A stretch of DNA of 64,000 nucleotides from Chitinophaga pinensis (lineage in GTDB: Bacteria; Bacteroidota; Bacteroidia; Chitinophagales; Chitinophagaceae), in the NCBI GenBank assembly GCA_902167325.1, contig LR632930.1:2294001-2358000 (forward strand), read 5' to 3'. This document shows, in pieces, positions 43,931-52,613 of the stretch (positions are counted from its first letter, which is position 1; each line of letters begins with the position of its first letter). The notes under the pieces are model-generated. The model searched no databases and had not been told where the DNA came from. It worked only from the letters and a program-made list of their open reading frames with translations. The position numbers and the translations under genes were made by a program.

Positions 43931-43938
43931 CAAAGGTA
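43931..43938 (-). promoter_or_regulatory. -7 promoter element of mtaB
   Basis: TACCTTTG on the minus strand, a perfect consensus. The transcript start would fall within a few bases of the mtaB start codon at 43922. No -33 TTTG at normal spacing. Confidence 0.55.
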
Positions 43939-44037
43939 CGACATCCCGGGATTTTTCCGGCTATTGATATATGAAAAGAACGATATGTATGCCGCGCCCT
44001 TGAAAAGCTCCCCGGGATGCACTAACTTGCCGGTTTT

Positions 44038-44802
44038 ATGCGTGTAATATCGAAAATCCTGAAGGGCATTTATGTTGTGTACGCCGCGGTGATCTGGTTT
44101 GCCATCATGCTCGTGATCCTTTTGCCCATCGTGGCCGTGTCTTTCCTCGGAAAAGTGAAGGGTGGGAACTACGTGTTCTATTTCCTGCGTTTCTGGGCGC
44201 ATGTATGGTTCCCTGCCGTGGGCATCATCGTAACCCGCAAATGGATCACCCCCCGCACAAAAGAGCCTTGTATTTACCTCGCTAACCACGCCAGTTACCT
44301 CGATGCGGCCCTTGCCGTAAAGGTAATGCCCCTCCCGTTCCGCCCCCTGGGTAAGAGCGAACTCTCCAAAGTGCCCCTTTTCGGCATGATCTACAGCCGT
44401 TCGGTAGTACCGGTAGACCGTTCCAGCGCCCGTGGCCGGGTACAGTCTGTCCGGGATATGATGTTCATGCTCCAGCACAAAGTGAGCCTCCTCATCTTCC
44501 CCGAAGGTACCACCAACAATTCCGACCAGCCGCTGCTGCCCTTTCACCAGGGTGCTTTCCGTATAGCGATAGAAACCCAGACGGCCATCCGGCCCGTGAT
44601 ATATGTCGATTGCCGTGCCCGCCTCGCCGAGCTGGACCCCATGAGCTTCAACCCCGGCCGCTGCCGTGTGGTGTTCATGGAACCGGTTCCCGTTAAAGGC
44701 CTCACCATTGAAGACGTACCCGCACTCCGTCAGAAAGTATATGAACTGATGGATGCCGAGTTGCGCAAATACAGGGAGTTTCCGGCGCTCCAGCCTGCAT
44801 GA
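44038..44802 (+). CDS. plsC: 1-acyl-sn-glycerol-3-phosphate acyltransferase
   Basis: A 254-residue membrane acyltransferase with an N-terminal hydrophobic helix pair, the NHASYLDAAL motif (NHx4D catalytic pair), SVVPVDRSS, and FPEGTTNN. It makes phosphatidic acid for phospholipid synthesis. It overlaps priA by four bases, so they are co-transcribed. Confidence 0.93.
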   Translation: MRVISKILKGIYVVYAAVIWFAIMLVILLPIVAVSFLGKVKGGNYVFYFLRFWAHVWFPAVGIIVTRKWITPRTKEPCIYLANHASYLDAALAVKVMPLPFRPLGKSELSKVPLFGMIYSRSVVPVDRSSARGRVQSVRDMMFMLQHKVSLLIFPEGTTNNSDQPLLPFHQGAFRIAIETQTAIRPVIYVDCRARLAELDPMSFNPGRCRVVFMEPVPVKGLTIEDVPALRQKVYELMDAELRKYREFPALQPA

Positions 44803-47243
44803 AATACGCCGACATCATATTACCCTTAGCACTGCCGCGGAATTACACCTACGCCGTACCACCTGAGATGGAAGCCTCCATCCAGCCCGGTTCCCGTGTA
44901 GCCGTTCAGCTCGGTAAAGCAAAAAGGTATGCCGGCATCGTGAAAAGCGTTCATGAACTACCCCCTTCGGCCTACAAAACCAAACCCATTCAGGATGTGC
45001 TGGATAAAGACCCAGTGGTGTACCCCACCCAGCTGGCCTTTTGGGAATGGATCGCGCAGTATTACATGTGCAACGAAGGCGATGTGCTCAATGCCGCCCT
45101 CCCCGCACACCTCAAGCTCTCCAGCGAAACGGTGCTGCTGTATAACGACGCCTATGGCGACGATTTCACCGATCTCAACGACCACGAATACCTCATTGCC
45201 GAAGCCCTCCAGATCCGAAAGGAACTCCGCATCGGCGAAGTACAGCTCATCCTCGACCGCCTCGATATCTATTCCGTCATCAAGCAACTCATCGAAAAAC
45301 GGGTATGCTTCGTTTACGAAGAACTGAAGGAATCGTATAAAGCGAAACTGGAGAACTATGTGCTCCTGAATCCTGCTTATGAAACCGACGAGGCACTGGC
45401 ACCCCTGTTCGATGAACTGTCCCGCGCCCCCAAACAGATGGAGTTGCTCCTGGCTTACCTCCACCTCGTAAGGTCGCAGGGCGCCGTGGTACAAAGTGAA
45501 CTGCTGAAGAAATCAGGTGCCTCCGCCGCACAGCTAAAAGGGCTGGTAGATAAAGGCATTTTAAAAGTGGAGAAACGGCAGGTAGACAGGGTGCCGCTTG
45601 GCAAACTGGAAACACAGGTCGATTTCGACCTCAGTCCTGCCCAGGAAAAAGCCCTTGCTGAAATACGGGCCGGCTTTCAGGACAAGCAGGTAACCCTTTT
45701 GCATGGCGTTACTTCCAGCGGTAAAACGCAGATATACGTGAAGCTCATCGAGGATGCACTCGCTTCAGGCAAGCAGGTATTGTACCTCCTCCCGGAGATA
45801 GCGCTTACCGCGCAGATCATCCGGAGGTTGCAGAAGCACTTCGCCGGTCAGGTAGGCATCTATCATTCCCGCTTCTCGAACAACGAGCGGGTGGAGATAT
45901 GGAATAAAGTGAAAAGCGGGGAGATCCGCATTGTGCTGGGCGCCCGCTCCAGCCTGCTGCTGCCCTTCCGCGACATTGGCCTCATCATCCTCGACGAAGA
46001 GCACGATCCTTCCTTTAAACAACACGAGCCCGCCCCCCGCTACCATGCGCGGGACGCAGCCATATATTACGCCAGTCTTTTTAAAGCCAAAGTTCTCCTC
46101 GGCTCCGCCACCCCCGCTTTGGAAAGCTACTTCAATGCCAAACAGGGCAAATATGCACTGGTGGAATTACAGGAGCGTTATGGCGGTATAGACATGCCCG
46201 ACATCGAGATCGTGGATATGAAAAAGGAACTGGCGCTGAAAGAAGTGGTAAGTAATTTCACTTCGGTACTGCGCAAGCAGATCGAGCAATCGCTGGCAGA
46301 TAAGAAACAGGTAATCCTCTTTCAGAACCGCCGCGGATACGCCCCCTTCATCATCTGCACCACCTGTGGCTGGATACCCAACTGCAAACAGTGCGATGTA
46401 TCCCTCACGTATCATAAGTACCAGGATAAGCTCAGCTGCCACTATTGCGGCACGCGCTATCCTTACATTCACATATGCGAAGCCTGCGGCAATCAAACGC
46501 TGCAGACAAAAAACTTCGGCACCGAAAAGATAGAAGAAGATCTGCTGACGCTGTTTCCCAAAGCACGCATTGCCCGTATGGACCTCGATGCCATCCGGAG
46601 TAAAGACAGTCACAACAAAATGATCCAGCTGCTGGAGCAGGGCGAGATAGATATCCTCGTGGGTACGCAGATGGTCGTGAAAGGACTGGATTTCGAGAAT
46701 GTAAACCTTGTAGGCATCCTCAGTGCCGACAGTCTGCTCAGTTATCCCGACTTCCGGGTGAACGAGCGAGCCTTCCAGCTCATGGAGCAGGTAAGCGGCC
46801 GCTCCGGGCGCCGCGACGGGAAAGGTAAAGTAGTGATCCAGGCCAGCAATACGCGGCATCCTATCCTGCAATTTGTGGTGGAGCATAACTACCGCAAAAT
46901 GTATGAAAGTGAGATCGCGGAGCGGGAGCAATTCGGTTATCCGCCGTTTTACCGGCTCATGAAAATTACCCTGAAGCATAAGCAGCAGCAAACGGTAGAA
47001 CAGGCCGCTATGGTATTGGGCAACTGGCTGAAGCCGCAGCTGGGCCACCAGCTGGTAGGGCCTGCCGCGCCGCTGGTAAGCCGCGTGAGAGGATTCTATC
47101 TGCAGGAAATGCTGATTAAGCTGCCGAAGGACAGTAAGAAGATCACGCAAATAAAACAGCTGGCGAAGGAGATGTTCCTGCAGCTCACAATCGAGAAGCA
47201 GTTCCGCTCCGTCATCATCATCCCGGATGTAGACTGTGTGTAA
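44799..47243 (+). CDS. priA: Primosomal protein N' (replication restart helicase PriA)
   Basis: An 814-residue helicase. It has an N-terminal DNA-binding domain, a Walker A motif (HGVTSSGKTQIY), a DEEH box (LILDEEHDPSFK), a zinc-binding region with eight cysteines (CTTCGWIPNCKQC, CHYCGTRYPYIHICEAC) and the C-terminal helicase motifs QMVVKGLDFENV and VSGRSGRRDGKGKV. It reloads the replisome at stalled forks. ATGA overlap with plsC. Confidence 0.97.
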   Translation: MKYADIILPLALPRNYTYAVPPEMEASIQPGSRVAVQLGKAKRYAGIVKSVHELPPSAYKTKPIQDVLDKDPVVYPTQLAFWEWIAQYYMCNEGDVLNAALPAHLKLSSETVLLYNDAYGDDFTDLNDHEYLIAEALQIRKELRIGEVQLILDRLDIYSVIKQLIEKRVCFVYEELKESYKAKLENYVLLNPAYETDEALAPLFDELSRAPKQMELLLAYLHLVRSQGAVVQSELLKKSGASAAQLKGLVDKGILKVEKRQVDRVPLGKLETQVDFDLSPAQEKALAEIRAGFQDKQVTLLHGVTSSGKTQIYVKLIEDALASGKQVLYLLPEIALTAQIIRRLQKHFAGQVGIYHSRFSNNERVEIWNKVKSGEIRIVLGARSSLLLPFRDIGLIILDEEHDPSFKQHEPAPRYHARDAAIYYASLFKAKVLLGSATPALESYFNAKQGKYALVELQERYGGIDMPDIEIVDMKKELALKEVVSNFTSVLRKQIEQSLADKKQVILFQNRRGYAPFIICTTCGWIPNCKQCDVSLTYHKYQDKLSCHYCGTRYPYIHICEACGNQTLQTKNFGTEKIEEDLLTLFPKARIARMDLDAIRSKDSHNKMIQLLEQGEIDILVGTQMVVKGLDFENVNLVGILSADSLLSYPDFRVNERAFQLMEQVSGRSGRRDGKGKVVIQASNTRHPILQFVVEHNYRKMYESEIAEREQFGYPPFYRLMKITLKHKQQQTVEQAAMVLGNWLKPQLGHQLVGPAAPLVSRVRGFYLQEMLIKLPKDSKKITQIKQLAKEMFLQLTIEKQFRSVIIIPDVDCV

Positions 47244-47246
47244 ATG

Positions 47247-47891
47247 TTAAGACTGGTGGAAGAGCACGTAATGCACACCGGTTTCCCCGCTTTCCGATAA
47301 TTCCCGCATTTTTCTGGCTACGTTTTCCGCTTTTACCGGACGGTATTTGCGCCATCTTCCGCGCATGAGGAAGCTGAATACAGGCATGAGCATAAGTGCT
47401 ATCTGCTCACCAAAGCGTACTTCCTTCCGGTTGCCGGTAAGAAAGCTGGGCTGGTAGATGAAGAGCGCGGGAAACTGTAAAGCACGCAGTGCCGCTTCGG
47501 TACGGCCCTTGGTGCGGAGGTAGAAGTTTTTGGAAGAGACCTGTGCGCCGATGGAAGAAACGAGATGGAACTGAGTAATGCCGTTTTTCTTCGCAATGGT
47601 GCCACAGCGTACGGGGATGGCATAGTCAACAGCATTAAATGCTTCCTGACTGCCGGCTTTTTTAATAGTGGTGCCGATGCAGCAGAACAATACATCGCCA
47701 TGAAGGACAGACTCCAGGGCCATATCATCCGTGAAGTCTACCACTACCTGTTCCAACCGCCCGTCGCGCAGGGGTAGGGGCTTGCGCAGCAGCGCTTTTA
47801 CTTTTGTGAACTGGCTGTTTTGCAGAAGTTCCTGCACCAGAAGAGAACCAATGAGACCTGTGGCCCCTATCACAATTGCTGTTCCCCGCAT
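47247..47891 (-). CDS. NAD(P)-binding Rossmann-fold oxidoreductase (atypical SDR)
   Basis: From the ATG at 47891 the protein has 214 residues with the nucleotide-binding motif VIGATGLIGSLLVQELL at the N-terminus and later FHLVSSIGAQ and LRTKGRTEAAL segments. It resembles the HTATIP2/TIP30-like atypical short-chain dehydrogenases. Substrate unknown. It converges on priA with a 3-base gap and is divergent from murB. An in-frame extension to 47948 lacks conserved sequence. Confidence 0.8.
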   Translation of the reverse strand: MRGTAIVIGATGLIGSLLVQELLQNSQFTKVKALLRKPLPLRDGRLEQVVVDFTDDMALESVLHGDVLFCCIGTTIKKAGSQEAFNAVDYAIPVRCGTIAKKNGITQFHLVSSIGAQVSSKNFYLRTKGRTEAALRALQFPALFIYQPSFLTGNRKEVRFGEQIALMLMPVFSFLMRGRWRKYRPVKAENVARKMRELSESGETGVHYVLFHQS

Positions 47892-47903
47892 ATGAATGTT
47901 GAT

Positions 47904-47911
47904 TATATTTG
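47904..47911 (+). promoter_or_regulatory. -7 promoter element upstream of murB
   Basis: TATATTTG, a perfect TANNTTTG match, 37 bases before the murB ATG at 47949. A second, weaker box (GACATTTG at 47930-47937) lies nearer with TTTG 18 bases upstream of it. Confidence 0.5.
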
Positions 47912-47948
47912 TTCCGTTAATAAAGATAGGACATTTGAACACTTGCAT

Positions 47949-48965
47949 ATGAGGGTATTAGAAAATGTTTCGCTCCGGCCTTACAACACATTTGGTATAG
48001 ATGCCGTATCCCGGTATTTCGCTTCGTTCCATTCCCGCGAACAGCTGGAAACGCTGCTGCTGGACCCGCAGTACGCTACCCTGCCCCGGCTCATCCTCGG
48101 TGGTGGCAGCAACATCCTGCTCACCAAAGATTTTGATGGTATCATTTTTAAGAATGAGATCAAAGGCATTACATCCATCCGCGAGGATGCCGATTATGTG
48201 TACGTAAAAGCCGGCGCCGGTGAAAACTGGCACCAGTTTGTGATGGACTGCATCGCGAAAGGGCTTGGCGGACTGGAGAACCTCTCCCTCATACCCGGCA
48301 ATGTAGGTGCCAGCCCCATGCAGAACATCGGGGCCTATGGTGTGGAGATCAAGGATATTTTCCATGAGCTGGAAGCGTTTCATCTGCACGACCGGGAAGT
48401 ACGTGTGTTCGACCGGGAAGCCTGTGCTTTCGGGTACCGGGAAAGCGTGTTCAAGCATCAGTATAAAGATCAGTTTGCTATACTCAACGTCACTTACCGG
48501 CTCACCAAAAAGCCGGTTTTCAATACCAGCTACGGTGCCATTGAGCAGGAGCTGGAGCGCATGGGCGCAAAGGAACTGACGATCCGGAATATCAGTCAGG
48601 CCGTCATCAATATCCGTTCTTCCAAACTCCCCAATCCGGCAGAGATCGGGAATGCAGGCAGCTTCTTCAAGAACCCGGAAGTAACTGCCGAAACGTACGA
48701 ATCACTGAAACTCGCATTCCCTGACATGGTGGCGTACCCGCTGGCCAATGGTCATTTCAAACTGGCTGCTGGCTGGCTAATAGAGCAGGCTGGCTGGAAG
48801 GGATACCGTAACGGCGATGCCGGCGTACATGAACGCCAGGCGCTGGTGCTGGTTAACTACGGGCGCGCAGCTGGTGAAGATATCGTGGAATTGTCGTGGA
48901 AGGTGGTAGACAGTGTGAAGGATAAATTCGGCGTGGTGCTCGAGCGCGAAGTCAATATCATTTAA
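47949..48965 (+). CDS. murB: UDP-N-acetylenolpyruvoylglucosamine reductase
   Basis: A 338-residue flavoenzyme (start at ATG 47949, since conserved MurB sequence begins there: LENVSLRPYNTFGID). It contains LGGGSNILLTKDFDGII, the FAD-binding IPGNVGASPMQNIGAYG, and NAGSFFKNP with the catalytic serine. It completes UDP-MurNAc synthesis for peptidoglycan. The last 8 bases overlap the convergent ypdA gene. Confidence 0.95.
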   Translation: MRVLENVSLRPYNTFGIDAVSRYFASFHSREQLETLLLDPQYATLPRLILGGGSNILLTKDFDGIIFKNEIKGITSIREDADYVYVKAGAGENWHQFVMDCIAKGLGGLENLSLIPGNVGASPMQNIGAYGVEIKDIFHELEAFHLHDREVRVFDREACAFGYRESVFKHQYKDQFAILNVTYRLTKKPVFNTSYGAIEQELERMGAKELTIRNISQAVINIRSSKLPNPAEIGNAGSFFKNPEVTAETYESLKLAFPDMVAYPLANGHFKLAAGWLIEQAGWKGYRNGDAGVHERQALVLVNYGRAAGEDIVELSWKVVDSVKDKFGVVLEREVNII

Positions 48966-49929
48966 TTTTTGCGGCGATGTGGCGGATGATCTTATCCGCA
49001 TGTTCACGGGAGTTCTCGATGAACCAAACGTGCGTGTTCATACCCCCGCACACCACCCCGGCTAGGTAGATGCCGGGCATGTTGGTCTCCATCGTATCTT
49101 CGTTATAGACAGGTTCCTTTACCCCGTTGGCCGACAGCTGGATGCCTGCATTCTCCAGAAAATGGAAATCGGGCTGATAGCCGGTGGTGGCAATCACGAA
49201 ATCGTTAGGGATGGTGATCACCCCTTCGGGCGTAAGGATATCTGCCTCCTGCTCCCGGATACCGGCCAGCGTGGAATAGAAATAAGCTTTGATGCTCCCT
49301 TCTTTTATCCGGTTCTCAATATCCGGTTTCACCCAATACTTTACCCGTTTCCCGATCCCTTCTTCCCGGATCACCATGGTTACATCGGCCCCTTTACGGT
49401 AGGTTTCCAGCGCGGCATCCACGGCGGAATTGTTGGCGCCCACCACAATCACTTTGCGCGTGGCGTAATAGTGCGGGTCTTTGTAGTAGTGGGTTACTTT
49501 GGGAAGGTCTTCCCCGGGAATGCGGAGCAGGTTGGGGATATCGTAAAAGCCGGTGGCCACCACGATGTTGGCGGCTTCGTACACTGCTTTGTCCGTGATC
49601 ACGGTATAGCCTGTATCTGCCGGTTTGATGGTAACTACTTTTTCGAACAGGTGTATGCTGACGTTTTTGCTCACGGCCACGCGGCGGTAGTATTCCAGTG
49701 CTTCGGGCCGGGTAGGTTTGGCATTGTTGGAAACGAAGGGGATGCCGCCAATCTCCAGCTTTTCGCTGGTGGAGAAGAAGGTCATGTTGATAGGGTACCG
49801 GTAGAGGGAGTTCACGAGGCAGCCTTTTTCGATCACCACATAATCCAGTCCCTGTTGCTGTGCTGCGAGTGCGCAGGCGAGGCCAATGGGACCGCCGCCT
49901 ACAATCAGTAATGCTACCTTTTTTGCCAT
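48958..49929 (-). CDS. ypdA: YpdA-family flavin oxidoreductase
   Basis: A 323-residue FAD/NAD(P) protein of the YpdA/Bdr family (GGGPIGLACALAAQQQG, then VVGANNSAVDAALETYRKGA, and ATTGYQPDF). In Firmicutes YpdA reduces bacillithiol disulfide using a cysteine in the first glycine-rich turn (GGGPCG, from memory). Here that position is isoleucine, so the same thiol chemistry is unlikely or uses another residue. It is the last gene of an rmuC-GNAT-amidotransferase-ypdA operon. Confidence 0.85.
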   Translation of the reverse strand: MAKKVALLIVGGGPIGLACALAAQQQGLDYVVIEKGCLVNSLYRYPINMTFFSTSEKLEIGGIPFVSNNAKPTRPEALEYYRRVAVSKNVSIHLFEKVVTIKPADTGYTVITDKAVYEAANIVVATGFYDIPNLLRIPGEDLPKVTHYYKDPHYYATRKVIVVGANNSAVDAALETYRKGADVTMVIREEGIGKRVKYWVKPDIENRIKEGSIKAYFYSTLAGIREQEADILTPEGVITIPNDFVIATTGYQPDFHFLENAGIQLSANGVKEPVYNEDTMETNMPGIYLAGVVCGGMNTHVWFIENSREHADKIIRHIAAKIK

Positions 49930-49932
49930 ATG

Positions 49933-50610
49933 CTAATGTACGCCATTTTGTTCCAGTGAATCGAGCAGGCGGAATAGGGGGGCAGTGGCTGAATTGGTAT
50001 GATACAGGCCCTGGCGCAGCGCTTCGGCGCTTTGAACCCATCTGCTTTCCTGTAAATCGTGGCCGCAGGACTCGATCATGCCTTCCAGCGAAGCCGGTGT
50101 CATCTCCATATGGAATTGCAATCCCACGGCATTGTTACCGTACTGAAATGCCTGATGCTTTGTAACGGGCGATTCAGCCAGATGTACGGACCCTTCCGGC
50201 AGGTCGAAGGTGTCGCCATGCCAGTGGCATACGGTGAGCGTATCGGGCGCCCAGGGGGCTTTGAACGTAACGGGGAACCAGCCGATCTCTTTTTCCGTGT
50301 TAGGGTATACTTTGGCACCAAGGGAGGCGGCCAGCAATTGGGAACCGAGGCATACGCCGAGTACGGGCTTACCGGATTCAACAGCATCAGTTATGAAAGC
50401 GATCTCGTTGCGTAGCCAGGGGTATTTGTCGGTTTCATTCACGCTCATCGGCCCGCCCATAACCACGAGCATATCCACATCGGCTGCGGCGGGCAGGGGA
50501 TCGTTTTCATAGAAACGGGTGTATTCAAGGGAATGGTCCCTTTCTTCCGCCCATTCCGCAATGGCGGCGGGCCCTTCAAAAGATGCGTGCTGGAAAATAC
50601 GGATGCGCAT
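49933..50610 (-). CDS. Class I glutamine amidotransferase-like protein
   Basis: A 225-residue protein with a GATase-1 fold: nucleophile cysteine in LGVCLGSQLLAASLG and the His-Glu pair in VGLQFHMEMTPASL. It has no synthetase domain, like stand-alone GMP-synthase-like amidotransferases. The substrate is unknown. It is 3 bases ahead of ypdA and 7 bases after a GNAT gene. Confidence 0.88.
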   Translation of the reverse strand: MRIRIFQHASFEGPAAIAEWAEERDHSLEYTRFYENDPLPAAADVDMLVVMGGPMSVNETDKYPWLRNEIAFITDAVESGKPVLGVCLGSQLLAASLGAKVYPNTEKEIGWFPVTFKAPWAPDTLTVCHWHGDTFDLPEGSVHLAESPVTKHQAFQYGNNAVGLQFHMEMTPASLEGMIESCGHDLQESRWVQSAEALRQGLYHTNSATAPLFRLLDSLEQNGVH

Positions 50611-50617
50611 TTCAGTG

Positions 50618-51100
50618 TCAGAGTTGATAATGATAAAATTTCTTGTCTACCGGCAGGATGTAAGGCCCGTCCGGTATCACGTTCCTTTCCACCTGTACAA
50701 ATCCGTTCTTTTCATAGAAGCGGTGTGCGGCATGGAGTATATCGGCAGTGCCGAGGTAGATGTCGGAGTAATGGTGGGTATGTGCCCATTCCTTCAGGGC
50801 TTCCAGCAGCCGGAGGGCAACGCCGTGTTCGCGGCCCCGGTAGTCCTGATGTACGAACATCTTGCGCAGGGCGCCTTTTCCTTCGCCAAGGTCCATCAGT
50901 GAAATGGTGCCGATGAGCCGGCCGTTATGCTCCGCGATCCAGAAGTTACTGATACCCTGCTGGTAAACGCCGGGGATATCGGCCAGGTCGGGCTGCTGCT
51001 CGCGGGTAACGGGCAGGCCAAATTCCTTTTGCTGGATGTGGAGGATGAAGTCATAGATCTGCCCCGCATATTCCGGGGAGAAAGGCTGAATGTTGATCAT
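50618..51100 (-). CDS. GNAT-family N-acetyltransferase
   Basis: A 160-residue acetyltransferase with the GNAT core (IAEHNGRLIGTISLMDLG, RKMFVHQDYRGREHGVALRLL, and HRFYEKNGFVQVERN). Acetyl-CoA-binding motif Q/RxxGxG/A is replaced by RGREHGVA. Substrate unknown. It is co-transcribed with rmuC and the amidotransferase gene. Confidence 0.88.
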   Translation of the reverse strand: MINIQPFSPEYAGQIYDFILHIQQKEFGLPVTREQQPDLADIPGVYQQGISNFWIAEHNGRLIGTISLMDLGEGKGALRKMFVHQDYRGREHGVALRLLEALKEWAHTHHYSDIYLGTADILHAAHRFYEKNGFVQVERNVIPDGPYILPVDKKFYHYQL

Positions 51101-51115
51101 TGTTTTTCGGGGTTT

Positions 51116-52489
51116 TTAACCATTTCCCGGGATGGCTTTGAGTCCGTCGTCAGGAAACCGTATGTCCATGTCATTCGCAATATCTCTGGGCAGGGATTTG
51201 GTGGTTTTAGCATCCAGCTCCCTGATCTGTTCAAGTTTACCGATAATGGTATCGCCCTTGCGCTTGCCTTCTTTCAGGCGGTTCATGGCTTCGGTATAAG
51301 CCATGCCGGCTTTGTTGATATGCTCTCCCATGCCCTGCATCTCTTCTAAGAAGAGGATGAATTTATCGTACAGGAGCCCGCATTGCCGGAATATCTCATC
51401 CACATTCCGCGCCCTGTTCTCATGCTGCCACAGCTGCCGCACGATCTTGAACGTGGCCACCAGGGTGGAGGGGGTGATCAGTACCACTTTCTTGCTGAGG
51501 GCACGGTTGAAGATCTCCGGACTTTCGTTCAGTGCCAGGGTGAGGGCGGGTTCAAAGTGCATGAACATGAACACGAAGTCGGGCGATTTGAGGGTGCCGA
51601 GGCGTTGGTAATTGCGGGCACCCAGTTCATCTATATGTTCGTTGATGCTGCGTACGAGTTGTTTGATATGGAGCTTCTTTTCCTCGGGGTCCTGTGTGTT
51701 GAAATAGGCTACGTAGGAATTGAGGCTCACCTTGCTGTCGATGATGAGATGCTTGCCGTCGGGTAGTTTGAGGATAAAGTCGGGCCGGTAGTTGCGGGCT
51801 TCCTCACGGTCGCGGTGTACTTCTTCGCTGGTATAATCGATGTATTTCTGAAGCCCTTCCGATTCGAGGATAAGCCGCAGGCGGTCTTCCCCCCAGTTGC
51901 CCTGCACCTTTACATCGGATTTTAAGGCGCTGGCGAGGCGCTGTGCATCTTCACTGAGGCGTATGTTAAGCTGCTGGAGGGATTCAATTTCTTTTTTGAG
52001 GGAGGTGAGGTCCTGGATATCTTCCTTGCGCGTGGCTTCAATGGTTTTACGGAACTGCCCGATGTCTGACTGCAGGGGCGCCAGTAAATGATCGAGGGAA
52101 AGCTTGTTGGTTTCGAGGAAATCGCGGCTTTTCTGGCGGAGGATGTCGTTGGCGAGGTTGGAGAACTCCTGGCGGTTGCTTTCGTGTATCTGCTTCAGTT
52201 GCTCGCCCATCTGCGAAAGCTGCTCTTTTTCTTTATCCGCAGCGGCCACACGGGAAAGGAGGGAACGGATCTCGCTTTCCTGTGTTTTCAGGTCCTGATC
52301 GCGCTGGTGCAATGTAAAGAGGGTGCTGTCGTACATTTCGCGGGTCACATATCCTTCGTCTACCTGTTCGCGGCTCAGCCGCTGGGCCAGTTCGTGCTTC
52401 GGTACATAAAAACGGCGAAGTAGGAGATAGCCGCCCAGGCCGCCGGCAAACAGCCCTGCCATCAGTACGAAAAGGAGGGTTAATGTCAT
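51116..52489 (-). CDS. rmuC: DNA recombination protein RmuC
   Basis: From the ATG at 52489 the protein has 457 residues: an N-terminal membrane helix (MTLTLLFVLMAGLFAGGLGG), a long coiled coil (about residues 40-200), then an RmuC nuclease-like domain (VQGNWGEDRLRLILESEGL, RPDFILKLPDGKHLIIDSKV, FMFMHFEPALTLAL). RmuC limits inversions at short inverted repeats in E. coli. It is the first gene of its operon. An in-frame stretch upstream to 52558 lacks conserved sequence. Confidence 0.92.
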   Translation of the reverse strand: MTLTLLFVLMAGLFAGGLGGYLLLRRFYVPKHELAQRLSREQVDEGYVTREMYDSTLFTLHQRDQDLKTQESEIRSLLSRVAAADKEKEQLSQMGEQLKQIHESNRQEFSNLANDILRQKSRDFLETNKLSLDHLLAPLQSDIGQFRKTIEATRKEDIQDLTSLKKEIESLQQLNIRLSEDAQRLASALKSDVKVQGNWGEDRLRLILESEGLQKYIDYTSEEVHRDREEARNYRPDFILKLPDGKHLIIDSKVSLNSYVAYFNTQDPEEKKLHIKQLVRSINEHIDELGARNYQRLGTLKSPDFVFMFMHFEPALTLALNESPEIFNRALSKKVVLITPSTLVATFKIVRQLWQHENRARNVDEIFRQCGLLYDKFILFLEEMQGMGEHINKAGMAYTEAMNRLKEGKRKGDTIIGKLEQIRELDAKTTKSLPRDIANDMDIRFPDDGLKAIPGNG

Positions 52490-52552
52490 ATCATTCAAAG
52501 TTAATGAATCATCGCGAAGCAGCGAGGGCCGGATTATGCACAGGTGTGCATA

Positions 52553-52585
52553 AAACAAAAAAGGTCCGGGTTATGCACCCGGACC
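52553..52585 (-). terminator. Terminator of the NagB-PIG-L fusion gene
   Basis: GGTCCGGG (52563-52570) pairs with CCCGGACC (52578-52585), and the minus strand continues with TTTTTTGTTTT. Confidence 0.85.
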
Positions 52586-52613
52586 GTCTCAAACATATCT
52601 CTAAAGTTGACTT

